Source: Leguminivora glycinivorella
Lineage: Eukaryota > Arthropoda > Insecta > Lepidoptera > Tortricidae
Direction of reading: 5' to 3'
Length of the DNA stretch: 64,000 bases
NCBI RefSeq assembly: GCF_023078275.1
Contig: NC_062991.1
Span: 1-64,000, forward strand
The notes under the pieces are model-generated. The model searched no databases. It was given only the letters and a program-made list of their open reading frames with translations, and was not told the DNA's origin. Shown here piece after piece: positions 22,036 through 33,099 of the stretch. A program made the position numbers and the translations under genes. Each line of letters opens with the position of its first letter. The first letter of the stretch is position 1.

Positions 22036-22230
22036 TACAGTCGAGTTCATAAATATGTGTACATTTTGTCACCTTATTGCAACGAGTTTAGGTGAAGACT
22101 TGTACACATATTTATTGCTTTCACATTGTATAGTTTGACCAGTGATTACTCAGAGAGTACATCTGAACGTCTGCCAAGTTACACCAGTTTGACAGGACTG
22201 GCTTCCCTCGAATTTATGAACTCGACTGTA
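22036..22230. mobile_element. MITE ending TACAGTCGAGTTCATAAA
   Basis: TACAGTCGAGTTCATAAAT at the left and the complement TTTATGAACTCGACTGTA at the right. The second half of the left arm, ATGTGTACA, is also mirrored by TGTACACAT near 22095. Confidence 0.8.
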
Positions 22231-22504
22231 CCATAAGGTCCATAAGTAATATTGAGACCAATCGCGAAATCGCGTTAAAAAATGTCTGTATAATTTTGGT
22301 TGTGTGGCCTAGACATTAGTTTAGGGAAAGCTACCTATTGTATAATATTTCATGATTTCTAGGAAACCCCATCATTCCCACGATAAAAGTTGCTTAGTAT
22401 AGTTAGTATACCGTACATACGGGTGGTTTGAGGGTTTCAGTGGCTGATGTAATGTAATACTCTGTATATGTCGCCTTTACGTGCCCTAGAGGCCCTATGC
22501 TTAA

Positions 22505-22831
22505 AGAGCATTTCTTTTTTTTGCCACTTTTATGAAGTGTGATATTTTTGAAAAAAAAAAAAAAAAATGCTATTTCTACTCAGAATTACTAGCCTTTTCA
22601 ATCCTAGTAGTTAAAAAAATTGTCCCATACGATTTTTTCTTATTTTGTTACCATTTTCCGTACATGTTGTATGGGGTAACAAAGGAGGAAAGTAACAAAA
22701 ATGTATGGAAATTCTGGGACACTTTTTGTCTCCCAGTGAGATTGAAAGTACTCGTGGTTCTGAGTACAATTGACCTAAAATTCTCTAAAACAATAAAAAA
22801 AAAAATTGGCAAAAAAAAAAAGAAATGCTCT
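22505..22831. mobile_element. Inverted-repeat element family I, copy 1
   Basis: AGAGCATTTCTTTTTTTTGC at the left and GGCAAAAAAAAAAAGAAATGCTCT-type sequence at the right. The interior carries GTCCCATACGATTTTTTCTT and GACACTTTTTGTCTCCCAGT, shared with 32810-33041 and 33100-33518. The 131-residue frame across it is low complexity and not coding. Confidence 0.75.
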
Positions 22832-23289
22832 AAAAATGCAATGAGGTCCTTTGCAACAGAAAATATTTCAACTGATAAAATGTTTTTTTTAAAGCTTTTG
22901 TTTGCAGTTGAAGTATGGACCCTTTAGGCATGGACCCACGGACCGTTGTGTACGTTAATTCAGAAATAGAATTTGCAGTATAGCTTCGTTGTCTGTACGA
23001 AAACAGTTCTGCGAAGAAAAATACTGATAAAACAATAGAAATGTATAATTTATTAGAAAATGGTGTGGCGTTAAGTGCGCATTGTGAGGCGACCTTCGAT
23101 TATGGACGGTTTGGCTCGACGGCGGCGGCGGCGCGGGAGGAAAACGATGCGATTCTCGCTTTCAGTCACAAAGGACTATTCGTGTGATTTCCAAGCAAAA
23201 AGACCCATTTTGTGGCTTGCTGTTGCAGCAAGTTGCTGTAAGGCTTTGACAGGTTATTCGTATGAAGATACAAGTCAACCTCGTCCTTG
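22832..23289. other. Intergenic, no gene recognised
   Basis: A short GC-rich run (GACGGCGGCGGCGGCGCGGG near 23118) gives an arginine-rich frame that enters the MITE at 23290, so I do not call it a gene. Confidence 0.5.
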
Positions 23290-23509
23290 GTGCGTTTTCA
23301 CATTATCCGATCCGATATCGGATGTAGGAAGGATTTCAGAGGAAAAAATTAAAATTTTGAAAAACCCCCGACCGCGACATATTAGTAGACCGATTTTCAT
23401 GAAACATGGCTAAGAACACTCCTGATTAACTCAGCTTTCAGGCAAAAAAAAGCTAAATCTAAATCGGTTCATCCGTTCGGGAGCTACGATGCCACAGACA
23501 GACACACAC

Positions 23510-23544
<35 letters not shown>

Positions 23545-23571
23545 GGCAGACAGGCAGACAGGCAGACAGGC

Positions 23572-23620
<49 letters not shown>

Positions 23621-23750
23621 CTTCCGTCAAACTTATAACATCCCGTCGTTTTTACGTCGGGGGTTAAAAGTTAAAAATCAAAGATGGCGGCTTAAATATA
23701 TGGGATATCGGTCCGACATCCGATATCGGATCGGATAATGTGAAAACGCA
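23290..23750. mobile_element. MITE family G, copy split by a family D insertion
   Basis: Outer arms TGCGTTTTCACATTATCCGA and its complement are better preserved than in 19737-19868. Aligning with the reverse complement of that copy puts the insertion inside GGAAAAAAT, leaving an A-rich word on both sides. Confidence 0.85.
23351..23669 (+). repeat. Dispersed repeat family D, copy 4 (nested)
   Basis: Starts AAAATTTTGAAAAACCCCCG, has a CAGA/CAGG microsatellite of over 110 bp (about 23496-23620) and ends CGTCGGGGGTTAAAA. It lies entirely inside the family G MITE, which gives exact element boundaries for family D. Confidence 0.85.
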
Positions 23751-23969
23751 CTTATGGTAAGCGTGAAAGTGGGATGTCTGACTAAACTCTACACATTCAT
23801 ACATTATGTATGTAGTTCATAAGTAGCGAAAGGATCACGCCAAAGATGTCTGCATCTCCTGATAATGGTACAAATCACTATACCTTATAAAACAGTCTGA
23901 TTGCTCGCGATAAACTCAAATCTTACTGAACAGATTTTCATGCAGATTTCACCTATAAATAAAGTTATT

Positions 23970-24090
23970 TTAAAGTCACACACAGGTCGAACGCGATTAA
24001 TTAACATTATTTTTACCTTTTTTCCCAACGTTGGGAAAAAGGTAAAAATAATGTTAATTAATCGCGTTTCGACCTGTGTGTGACTTTAAA
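23970..24090. mobile_element. Near-perfect 121-bp palindrome (MITE)
   Basis: Arms of about 60 bp start TTAAAGTCACACACAGGTCG and meet at CCCAACGTTGGG. Only two single-base length differences separate the arms. No loop to speak of, so it would extrude as a cruciform. Confidence 0.85.
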
Positions 24091-24260
24091 TATGTGTACA
24101 AAGCGCGAGAACTTAAAGTGTTATAAAGTTATTTTTCAGGAAGGTTCAGGTATATAACTTGTTAAGGTTCAAAATTCATAGAAATATGTGGCATTGTATA
24201 ATTGTTATCGATGTAACAAAAAAAATCACTATTTTTACATTTATTAAGTTACTTACATTT

Positions 24261-24512
24261 ATTAAATAAATAAATAGGACATTCTTACACAGATTGACTG
24301 AGGCCCACGGTAAGCTCAAGAAGGCTTGTGCTGTGGGTACTCAGACAACGATATATTTAATATATAAATACTTATATACATAGAAAACATCCATGACTCA
24401 GGAACAAATATCTGTGCTCATCACACAAATAAATGCCCTTACCGGGATTCGAACCCGGGACCGCGGCGCAGCAGGCAGGGTCACTACCGACTGCGCCAGA
24501 CCGGTCGTCAAA
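24261..24512 (-). mobile_element. tRNA-derived SINE, full-looking copy
   Basis: Read on the minus strand the head is GGTCTGGCGCAGTCGGTAGT (A box) followed by GGGTTCGAATCCCGGTAAGG (B box), then TTTATTTGTGTGATGAGCAC, and it ends in AATAAATAAATG-like tail sequence. The pol III boxes are excellent matches. A degraded relative lies at 30300-30366. Confidence 0.8.
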
Positions 24513-24594
24513 ATTTATTATTTATAATTATAATATAATTATAAATAATAAATTACATATTGTAATTATAATTAGTACATAATTACAATATGTA
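24512..24594. repeat. Two adjacent AT palindromes
   Basis: 24512-24532 pairs exactly with 24534-24554 (AATTTATTATTTATAATTAT...), and ACATATTGTAATTAT pairs with ATAATTACAATATGT at 24555-24594. They sit right at the 5' edge of the SINE. Confidence 0.8.
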
Positions 24595-24599
24595 AGTTG

Positions 24600-24690
24600 C
24601 TATGCCCTTACAGGGTCTGTATTACTTGCTACATTTATATGTAATGTGTAATATTACTGCAATAAAGATATTTGATTTGATTTGATTTGA
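24600..24690 (+). repeat. LINE 3' tail with TTTGA repeats
   Basis: GCAATAAAGATATTTGATTT followed by GATTTGATTTGA: a short pentamer-repeat 3' end of the kind left by CR1/Jockey-like elements. Confidence 0.55.
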
Positions 24691-25049
24691 ATAGATCAAT
24701 AATAGTAACCACGGCACTATTATTGGATTCTGTTTGTAACTAGGACTGAAAGTAGAGAATCCACCATTTAAATGTATACGAATTTGTTATTTATTATTAC
24801 TTTTATCAACAAAACACACATTAATTATGAGACATTACGTGTAATCGCCGGCGTTGACTGGGTATTAAGCAGTTACGTGCTGTTTTTTACATACCTACCT
24901 GCAGTATCTAGCGTAGCATATATATAAGGGGTACATAGCTGAAGCTGTCGCTGGCGCCTGAAGTGACGTCACACATGCGTCGACAACATTTACATATCTT
25001 TAATAATACCTACATAAGTAGTTATATTGTAGTTGCTCCGCGTGGTGAC

Positions 25050-25250
25050 GGGTAAAGAATTTCACCACCCCCCTTCCTTCTGTAGGTGTAGTAAATGCTG
25101 ACTGTGGGATATGGGTTCTGTCTACGTGTGGATGGTGGGTTACCAACCTGCAATATCGCAACATCGTTGTATTTCAATCACTTAGCCCCTTAATTGTCAA
25201 GAGTGGCAATGAAACTTGAGTATTTGCATGTGCTTTTCTTACATATGTAT
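25050..25250 (+). repeat. Dispersed repeat family A, copy 3
   Basis: GACTGTGGGATATGGGTT, CCAACCTGCAATATCGCAAC and GTCAAGAGTGGCAATGAAAC identify it. Diverged relative to the copies at 110 and 57441. Confidence 0.7.
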
Positions 25251-25482
25251 ATATTTTGCGTGAGTAGTATTAGGCGTGAGTTCATGTAAATTTCCAGTTT
25301 CACAATCTTCACTAAACCTCATATTGTACGTTTAGGAATATAGGTCAACAATAGCAGTTTTATTATTTTGGAATACGTCTCGGAATATGTAATATTTGTT
25401 TCTAGTAGGTAATCCTTTTCACTTTATCTTAAAACGAATGTCATCTGTGACGATTACTCTATCAAGTAATGTCTTCTAAATC

Positions 25483-26020
25483 GTCAAAAAAACCGGCCAA
25501 GAGCGTGTCGGGCCACGCTCAGTGTAGGGTTCCGTAGTTTTCCGTATTTTTCTCAAAAACTACTGAACCTATCAAGTTCTAAACAATTTTCCTATAAAGC
25601 TTTTATAAAGTTCTACTATTGTGATTTTTTTCATATTTTTTGAACATAGGGTTCAAAAGTTAGAGGGGGGGGGGACGCATTTTTTTTTCCTTTAGAAGCG
25701 ATTATTTCCAAAACTATTAATATTATCAAAAAACGATCTTAGTAAACTCTTCTTCATTTTTAAATACCTATCCAACAATATATCACACGTTGGGGTTAGA
25801 ATGAAAAAAAATATCAGCCCCCACTTTACATGTAGGGGGGGTACCCTAATAAAACATTTTTTTCCATTTTTTATTTTTGCACTTTGTTGGCGTGATTGAT
25901 ATACATATTGGTACCAAATTTCAGCTTTCTAGTGCCTACGGTTACTGAGATTATCCGCGGACGGACGGACAGACAGACATGGCGAAACTATAAGGGTTCC
26001 TAGTTGACTACGGAACCCTA
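25483..26020 (+). mobile_element. Dispersed element family C, copy 2
   Basis: Same ends as 7538-8117 (AAAAAAACCGGCCAAGAGCG; GACTACGGAACCCTAAAAAT). It has a G run of about ten and a short GGAC/AGAC run, and no palindrome, so it shows the ancestral form. Confidence 0.8.
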
Positions 26021-26360
26021 AAAATCATGATAGCGACATTGATCCCTCATAAAATTTCTGCTACAAAACTTTTTCAAACAAAATGAACATGCAGATTGTG
26101 CGCACCTGCGTTATCAACATATCTACACTTGACACATATACCTGTATTATGTATATACGTATATAGTTACATTATGTACAGATATCGTGACGGGCAGGTT
26201 GGCGGGTCGTGACTGTGGCCAATCAGCGTCTGTTATGTCACCGCAAGGACTTCAGTTTTACTTGCTTTGACTATTTCATATTTTGTGTTAAGATATAACA
26301 TATAGCTTCATATACATACATAAATTCACGTATTTTTCAAAAGGGAATAGACAGACAGAC

Positions 26361-26560
26361 ATAGGGGTAGACAGAGCACATCAAGGTACTCGCGGTTCAG
26401 TGCCACACTTAACTTCAAGGGGTTGAAAGAAGATGTTTGTGATATTGCAGTACCTATACAGGTTGCTAGCTTATCACCCGTACCACAGAATATATAATAG
26501 TACAAGTCCCGTACCACAATTGAACCCATATCCCACAGTCAGCTTCTACGACACCCACGG
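26361..26560 (-). repeat. Dispersed repeat family A, copy 4
   Basis: GGGGTAGACAGAGCACATCA, CAAGGGGTTGAAAGAAG and CATATCCCACAGTCAGCTTC. Inverted with respect to the copy at 25050. Confidence 0.7.
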
Positions 26561-27020
26561 AGTGGAGAAACTAAAACCTGTCACCTAACGTGGCAATGTC
26601 TTTTATGCCCTTTCGTCTGAAGGCATGTACATGATTGGTTATAAGAATTTTTCAAAATGTGTATCTAAGATATTCGTGAGGAAATCAAGGAAAACGCAAA
26701 AGAAAAACGCTGTTGCTAGCAGCATTAAAAATTAGAGTTGGTTGAACTTATTTCCATCTAAATGAAAATAATAATAACTCAAGGCCTAGTTCATCAAAGA
26801 AATAATCTATTCGCGCTACATGACTTTAATATTCAACCTTTCTTCTAAAATTTGCACTATAATGTTTCATTGATTTGTAAAATCACGCCATTCATAAACG
26901 CATTCATTGACGTATTACGTCTAGTCGGCGTGGAACTACTACTTAATGGCGATAATTAGTACACTAATTACTACTGGTATTGTTTTATGATAAATATATT
27001 TCTATAAATAGGTCTACCGG
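26561..27020. other. Intergenic, no gene recognised
   Basis: AT-rich with no structure that I can support. A NF-Y-like GGCCAATCAGCG stands alone further left, at 26217. Confidence 0.5.
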
Positions 27021-27260
27021 TTTTAACCCCCGAATCATTAGTAAGTAATTAATAATCTGTGCCCGAAGCAAAAACGACGGGGTGTTATAAAATTGACGTG
27101 TCTGTCTGTTTGTTTGTTTGTCTGTGTGTGTGTCTGTCTGTGGTAAAGTAGCTCCCGAACGGATGAAACGATGTAGATTTAGTTTTTTTTTGTTTGAAAG
27201 CTTAATTAGTCGGGAGTGTAATTGACCATGTTTCATATAGATCGGTCCACTATGACGGGG
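27021..27260 (-). repeat. Dispersed repeat family D, copy 5
   Basis: The reverse strand shows GACCGATCTATATGAAACAT, TCGTTTCATCCGTTCGGGAG and TTTTTGCTTCGGGC. About 40 extra bases separate the CGGGGGTTAAAA end from the rest. Confidence 0.7.
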
Positions 27261-27273
27261 TTTTTTTATTTAT

Positions 27274-27512
27274 TTTTCCCCTCACTAGCTCGGAAACACG
27301 TGTTTTGTCCTTTAATACCAGCGGGTAAAAACGCATTTTATCCACTAGTGGGTAAAGTAATTTGACCTTGAATAAAGTCAAATTAACTGCTTTAAAATTG
27401 ATAAAAGTAGGTGAATCTAGTAATAAAGATGATTTACCACCTGTGGAACTACTGGAAGCAGTAATAAACGCATTTTTTGCGTTGTAGTTTCCTCGCTATA
27501 GTGAGGGGAAAA
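27274..27512. mobile_element. Inverted-repeat element ending TTTTCCCCTCACTA
   Basis: TTTTCCCCTCACTAGC on the left and GCTATAGTGAGGGGAAAA on the right. Internal words GGGTAAAAACGCATTTTATC and CACTAGTGGGTAAAGTA are partly mirrored. Confidence 0.65.
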
Positions 27513-27536
27513 GTTTTGTGTTACACTCCGGTGCAA

Positions 27537-27677
27537 ATGTATTTTACTTCTCGTGTGTTAAAAAACTCGCAAGTTCAGGATTCTATTCTCGAACCACTCG
27601 CTTCGCTTGTGGTTCAACTATAGAATCCTTTCACTTGCTCGTTTTTCAATTCCACACTCGACGTTAAAATACAACTT
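27537..27677. mobile_element. Imperfect 70-bp-arm inverted repeat
   Basis: TGTATTTTAC, CTCGTGTG, AAAAACTCGCAAGT, AGGATTCTATTCTCGAACCA run left to right and recur inverted on the right as TGGTTCAACTATAGAATCCT and so on, meeting near CACTCGCTTCGCTTG. Immediately follows the previous element. Confidence 0.65.
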
Positions 27678-27679
27678 TG

Positions 27680-28190
27680 CCCCCTTGTATAACAAATAAC
27701 TATTAATGTTGTGGTTTCGTTATATAAATAAGGCTTTGTTAGAATGTGTTTTGGGTGTTTTAATACGTTCGTATACGCTTAGAAGTACCCGGGTGATGTT
27801 AAATAAACCATAAATTCGCATTTTATTGTTACTTTACGGCTATTACTTTTTGATAAAGTTGTTTTTATCGAAGCAGAAATAATATATTATAAAACGTTCC
27901 GGTATTATTACTGATTTATTAACTATTTGGTAGGTAGGTAATTGTAAATTCGCAAATAGATACATAGGTAATTAATTTTAATTACCTGTTTGAAGTTGTT
28001 TTGAAAACCTAAAATTTAAGTTACGTATACATATATTATATTGATATTTTGTCCGAAATAAGGTGGTTTTATAGGTAGGGACCTAATTACGAGTAAATAA
28101 AGGGTTTGGTTATTCCTGAAAACCAGAATAGCTTGACTCTTGCAAATTTTCTGAATGTAGTAACTAATAATGGTAATAAAATAATACTTA
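27680..28190. other. Intergenic, no gene recognised
   Basis: AT-rich with no supported feature. Confidence 0.5.
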
Positions 28191-28192
28191 AC

Positions 28193-28430
28193 CTCTTTAA
28201 ATGGCACGAAAGTGTGTCAAATTACTGAAAAACACTGGAAAATCGTGAATTCGTGACATTTTCAAAATTCAGGGACCTTGGCGTGTTAAGTTGTTAACGA
28301 CGCACAAATTGGGCGCGCACGATCCTTGCGACACTCGTCCACACTCGAGACTGTGGACACTACACACTTCTGCAACTCCAGGGACCTAGCCAACGTCACA
28401 ACCGCTTGTGAACGAACGAACTCGTATACA
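28193..28430 (-). promoter_or_regulatory. Possible minus-strand first exon (weak)
   Basis: GC-richer than its surroundings and, on the minus strand, resembling an insect 5' untranslated leader (CGAGTTCGTTCGTTCACAAG). It leads to ATG in GAAAATGTCACGAATTC and a short frame of about 20 codons, then GAG|GTTAAGTA as a mediocre donor. No TATA box or coding support, so this is a pointer only. Confidence 0.15.
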
Positions 28431-29737
28431 CGACACGACACGGTGTAACATCTACCTATTCAAGCGGTAGAACACATTTAAGGAGGCTAACTACCTCCTC
28501 CCTTAGACATAAATGTTCAAAGCACACACAGTTGTGCATTGATTTTAACAGGATAGGGTGAAACTGTACTTCAGTGACTACGGAACTCCATAATACGTGA
28601 TACCTATTACCTACTGACCGACAAATTCAGGAGCAAATTACAAACTATATGTCGACGGCGCCGCGCCGCGCCGTGCAGCAACACTTAGTAAGATTTCCCT
28701 CACGACGGCTTGATTTTATTCGCAAACTGACGTACCTTACTTACGCACCAGGTAGATGACATACCCATCGGTTTAATACTTGCACTGAAAGGGTTTTCAA
28801 TATCGCTGCTAACTTAGCTTGGCCGAGATCTATTAAACAAAGAAAAATGTTAAGAAGCAATAAAAATGAGTCACATCACATCTCATCCCTCGAGTAATAT
28901 TTTTTTACAAGCGTCTGTTTGTTTGCGAGTAGTAGGTATTAGAGATCCTACGCATTTCACGATGTTTGATCAAGCTGAATTTCACACACGTGTAAATTCA
29001 GATAAGGTGCAGAGGGGCAATACGGACTGCGGGGTATTTCAACTTTTAATCAAAAAGCTTTCCATGTTTTACATTTTAATAAACTTTCCTGAGGCATATG
29101 AAATGTTTATTGTTGTAAAATGTTTATAGAGGATTGTTGTCAATATAGAATGTGTAGTGACAATACATCAGACTGTCATCTCCCGACACAACTTGAGTTT
29201 TGACAATTTGATCCATATCTTTTACTTCATATATGTTATTATAAAATTGTGAATTAATAATTTTAGCCATCTAATAACCAAGCATCAACTAAACGATCGA
29301 TAGAGCATACATTTTTCTTGATATTTGTAAAGTTTCTGATGTACGTTTTTTTCTTACACTTCATTTATATAACAAAGGACCGTAATATGTCTTTGATAAT
29401 AACCTAAGATACGACGTCCGTCGTAATATAAAAAAATGTACCCGTACCTTGTAGCCACTCGTCTCGTATCAGAGCAAACAGCGTACGATTGCAAAATCAG
29501 AATCTTGACAAGAATGTAGTGTTTTATCATATTATCTTTATGCTAAAAGATAACTAAGAGGAAGGCATACTTGAATGTTAACCCATATAGGTTTTATATT
29601 ATTTCGTGTTTATTTTGCGACGTTTTTTATTATTTTGTGTTTATTTTATGATGTCATTCCGCTTGAGGAAGTTGGCAGGATAGTAAATAAGGTTTTTAAT
29701 GTCTAACAGTTTTTAACATAATGAGTGAGCTGTGGAT
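28431..29737. other. Intergenic, no gene recognised
   Basis: Includes a small CpG-rich spot at 28652-28678 (TCGACGGCGCCGCGCCGCGC). The 87-residue frame near 28866 has no recognisable domain. Confidence 0.5.
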
Positions 29738-29860
29738 GTCACAGATGACAAAAGAGCTAACAGCTTCTTCGCTCGACGCATCATTGAGACTCATCGAAGA
29801 AATGCTGCCAGAATCGTAGGCACTATGCCTCGAGGGCCCTCTTTAGATATATATTTTTAA
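29738..29860 (+). pseudogene. LINE C-terminal remnant
   Basis: 41 codons read VTDDKRANSFFARRIIETHR, RNAARIVGTMPRGPSLDIYF, stop. The pattern of a (T)GD(K/R)RA segment, then (A)QRI...QRGNAAS(I/V)LGTMP, is the conserved C terminus of a non-LTR retrotransposon family. The same segment appears on the minus strand at 36293-36472 and 37002-37185. It is 5' truncated. A poly-T/A-rich 3' end follows near 29870-29900. Confidence 0.7.
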
Positions 29861-30067
29861 TTTTTCATTACATTTAGGTATATTATTTATTGTATGTATT
29901 TTTTAATTTTTCTATTGAATATATCTATATTAATTATTAAGAGTAAGAAAGGTTGTCCAAATATGAAGGTACAATATAGATAGTTAAAATTTGGAAACAT
30001 AAAACTAATTTTAAATTTTTCGCTTAAACCTATGATGTTATGTGATTGAGTTCCGATAGGGCTTCCT

Positions 30068-30208
30068 GTAGGCCTAGCACATGATGGCCGCGGGAGTATG
30101 TCGCCGCGAGATAGACTACCTGTCCTTATGTCATTAATACAGTTAGACAAAGACGTGTCATCTATCTCGCGGCGACACACTCCCGCGGCCATCATGTGCT
30201 AGGCCTAC
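30068..30208. mobile_element. MITE with 48-bp inverted arms
   Basis: GTAGGCCTAGCACATGATGG... at 30068-30115 pairs with 30161-30208 at 47 of 48 positions, leaving a 45-base loop. GC-rich arms in AT-rich surroundings. It abuts a family F element two bases to the right. Confidence 0.9.
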
Positions 30209-30210
30209 TG

Positions 30211-30285
30211 GCAGGCAATTATGGTCGCGCGATAGGGACGGCCTGATATTTTATCGTCTATCGCGCGACCATGCTACCCGTGCTG
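30211..30285. mobile_element. MITE family F, copy 2 (internally deleted)
   Basis: GCAGGCAATTATGGTCGCGC on the left runs directly into GATAGGGACGGCCTGATATT, skipping most of the left arm, then the intact right arm ends CCATGCTACCCGTGCTG. Confidence 0.8.
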
Positions 30286-30299
30286 AACATCAAAATAAT

Positions 30300-30366
30300 A
30301 AACTCTAACCAGGGCTCGAATCGGGCTGCAAGGGATCAATGCTGACTGCGCCAGACAGATCATCAA
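30300..30366 (-). repeat. tRNA-derived SINE head, degraded
   Basis: The minus strand shows GTCTGGCGCAGTCAGCATTG and CCCGATTCGAGCCCTGG, the same box arrangement as 24261-24512 with mutations in the B box. Confidence 0.6.
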
Positions 30367-30369
30367 AAT

Positions 30370-31633
30370 AACTAAATGATATAACTTTAATATCAATTTC
30401 TGTAGAATATTAAACATTTTCATCGTCATTTTCTTAGAAAAAATGTTTGACTCGAGTTCTCAGGAATGAACAGTGAATTCATGAATATTATTTATTTAAT
30501 GGCGTGCGTCGCGTAACGCCGAGTCAGTATAATTATGGTATTTATTATTATTTATTAGTATTTACTTTAGCGTTCTCTTCATCCTTCTGAGCACGGTAAA
30601 CTGACCCGAGGTGACAAACTATATAGAATTGACAACATTTCATATTTTTTTGAGTACTACTTTTTATTGTTTGGTTTGGAAGAACTCAATACTAAAAGAT
30701 ACACGTATTTTTTTATTTTTCCAAAAACTGCTATTTTAATGAGAAAATCCCTTCTTATTACTACTTCGAGCAGAAAGAGCGTAAGTTACAAACGTCAAGA
30801 CAACAGCTTCGTGACATCACATGTGTTGTTTCATACACCTAAGAAAACGACAAAATCATTTCTAAAAAAAATAGTTTTAACTGTCAGCTCAAACAGTCCG
30901 GTATGCCTGACTGTCATGTGTCACTGTCAACCTATAGTGAATGACTACGAACCATAGACCAAGCCATGAAATTTTTAATATCTTTGCTACGAACTATGAT
31001 AAGTGTCACTGTCAAACTCAAGTGACATCCCAACTGGAAGATTTTTTTGTTATAGTGGCAGCTCTAAATCAGCTATTTGACGTCACTTCCCCTTTAAATT
31101 ATTTTTAAGTTTTTTTATATTAAAAATACGTAAAAAAAATTAAAAAAATTATTTATGTGATCTACAAGCGTATATCTCGAAATGGTTTTCGATTTAGGGA
31201 CATTGAAAATTTTGAAACGTTGTCAATTGCAATAAGGTTTCATGGAATAGATTTTTGGTAAGAAACCAAAGCAATACATATTATTAACCAAGCCGTAAGG
31301 TAAGCGAAGCAGTTGGAAATTATCAAGATGACAGATTCTGTCGGCAGCAATGTTTCCTTACATTATTTAAATATCAATGGGCATTTTTGAATCAGTCTCT
31401 GACTTTGATGATCGCCCCTTCTCTAAATAATTGATACAACTTTTTTATACATCTCGTTGCAAAAAAAAAAAAACATTTATTGCAGGAAACAAGTTCCATA
31501 ATAATATGTTAGACTAATTTAGTAAAAAAAAAAAACCATTAACACAACACATATAAATATAATATTTATATTTTTATACAAAATTGGATCAGAATACATC
31601 ATACAATTTTTTAAAGAATGATCGTATTATAAA
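30370..31633. other. Intergenic, no gene recognised
   Basis: AT-rich. A 96-residue frame near 30667 is lysine/serine-rich and lacks any recognised motif. Confidence 0.5.
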
Positions 31634-31947
31634 GTGCTGCGAAGCGTGCGCGCGACTTTCGATCCGGAGGTCACGGGTTCGAACCCGGCTCGTATCACTG
31701 AGTTTTTCTGAACTTATGTGCGAAATGTCATTGATATTTGCCAGTCGCTTTTTGGTGATGGAAAACATCGTGAGGAAACCGGACTAATTCCAATAAGGTC
31801 TAGTTACCCTTCGGGTTGGAAGGTCAGATGGCAGTCGCTTTCGTAAAACTAGTGCTTACACCAAATCTTGGGATTAGTTGTCAAAGCGGACCCCAGGCTC
31901 CCATGAGTCGTGGCAAATGCCGGGATAACGCAAGGAGGATGATGATC
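31634..31947 (+). mobile_element. tRNA-derived SINE with long body
   Basis: GGTCACGGGTTCGAACCCGG is a strong B box. The body has CATCGTGAGGAAACCGGACT, CCTTCGGGTTGGAAGGTCAG and GGATAACGCAAGGAGGATGA, ending in GATGATGATC repeats. I recognise the layout as a widespread moth SINE. It is followed by ordinary AT-rich DNA. Confidence 0.75.
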
Positions 31948-32809
31948 GTGTTGTAAAGTCATTTATAATTTTTGGCTGGTCTAATCCATTATAAATATTA
32001 TTAATAATCTAATAAGGTTCGCATAGTTACAGTTCCTAGTAAAACATATATATTTATCTTTACATAATCTTTATGACATAGTATAAAATAGAATATTTAT
32101 TGTCGTCTTACGCCTAAATATTTTAAAATTCGGATCTAACTCATTTGAATTTTATCAATAAAAATAAAGTTATAAAATAATAAATCATAAACTATTTGTT
32201 TGATTGAAATATGATGATGATAACATAGCAAGTAGCCAATGACCACGGCGAAATAAAAAGGACCGTTCAAATTTTGCATAGTGACTTTTGAGGTCATAAT
32301 GAACTGCAACTTTTATTATGGGACCCATTTTGAAATCTAAAAAAAAAAAATTGTCTGTTCCACACATTCCCGACTGTCACGATGCCGATGCCGCTCATTT
32401 CTATGGAAGTGCCAATTTTTCTTTCGCGGTTTCAGTATTGGTCCGATACTAAAAGTTGTTCATTTTGACCTTAAAAGTCACTATGCAAAGTTTAAAAGTT
32501 GGTCTTTTTTATTTCACCCTGTATGTGACGTCCCGCGGATGAAGGTACCTTCTGCCGATTGTAACTTACGCTGTTCATGATGCTAATACTAATGCAGTGT
32601 AATGCTATGACGTAAGTGCCTACCGCCATAAGGTACCTTTTCACATTTATGACGTTCCAATATTATGTATACGTAAGTAGTGATACGCAATAATTGTAAA
32701 AAAACTACTTAGTTAATCCGCGTACGAGGATGACATGCCGGCTGTCAAGGCTGTCACATCCAGCTCAATCACAGTCATGCTACACGCCTAAAGATATCTT
32801 CGAAAGAGA
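31948..32809. other. Intergenic, no gene recognised
   Basis: AAAGTCACTATGCAAA near 32475 and TTTGCATAGTGACTTTTGAG near 32274 are inverted copies about 200 bp apart, with TTCATTATGACCTC words beside one. Possibly an undescribed MITE covering roughly 32260-32520. Confidence 0.45.
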
Positions 32810-33041
32810 CGAGCATTTCTTTTTTTTTGCCATTTTTTTTATTTTGATTTTTTTAGGGAATTTTAGGTCAATTGTACTCAGAATCACGAGTACTTTCTAT
32901 CTCACTGGGAGACAAAAAGTGTCATGTACTCTACATGTACAGAAAATGGTAACAAAATAAGAAAAAATCGTATGGGACAATTTTTTTAACTACTAGGATT
33001 GAAAAAATTAGTGATTCGTGGCGAAAAAAAAAGAAACGCTT
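32810..33041. mobile_element. Inverted-repeat element family I, copy 2
   Basis: GAGCATTTCTTTTTTTTTGC on the left and GGCGAAAAAAAAAGAAACGCT on the right, with GACAAAAAGTGTC and AAAATCGTATGGGACAATTT inside. Confidence 0.7.
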
Positions 33042-33099
33042 AGACACGACATCTGTATGGGTAGTTGGGTACCATGAGTTTAAAATACCCTTACTGAAC

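Noticed and set aside
22532..22927. 131-codon frame
   Set aside because: Lies within the family I element and is dominated by lysine, phenylalanine and homopolymer-derived residues.
24440..24512. Possible functional tRNA on the minus strand
   Set aside because: Both pol III boxes are good, but the sequence continues into a known-type SINE body and tail, and the stem pairing is poor.
31660..31700. Possible functional tRNA
   Set aside because: It has a good B box, but the acceptor and anticodon arms do not pair, and a SINE body follows.
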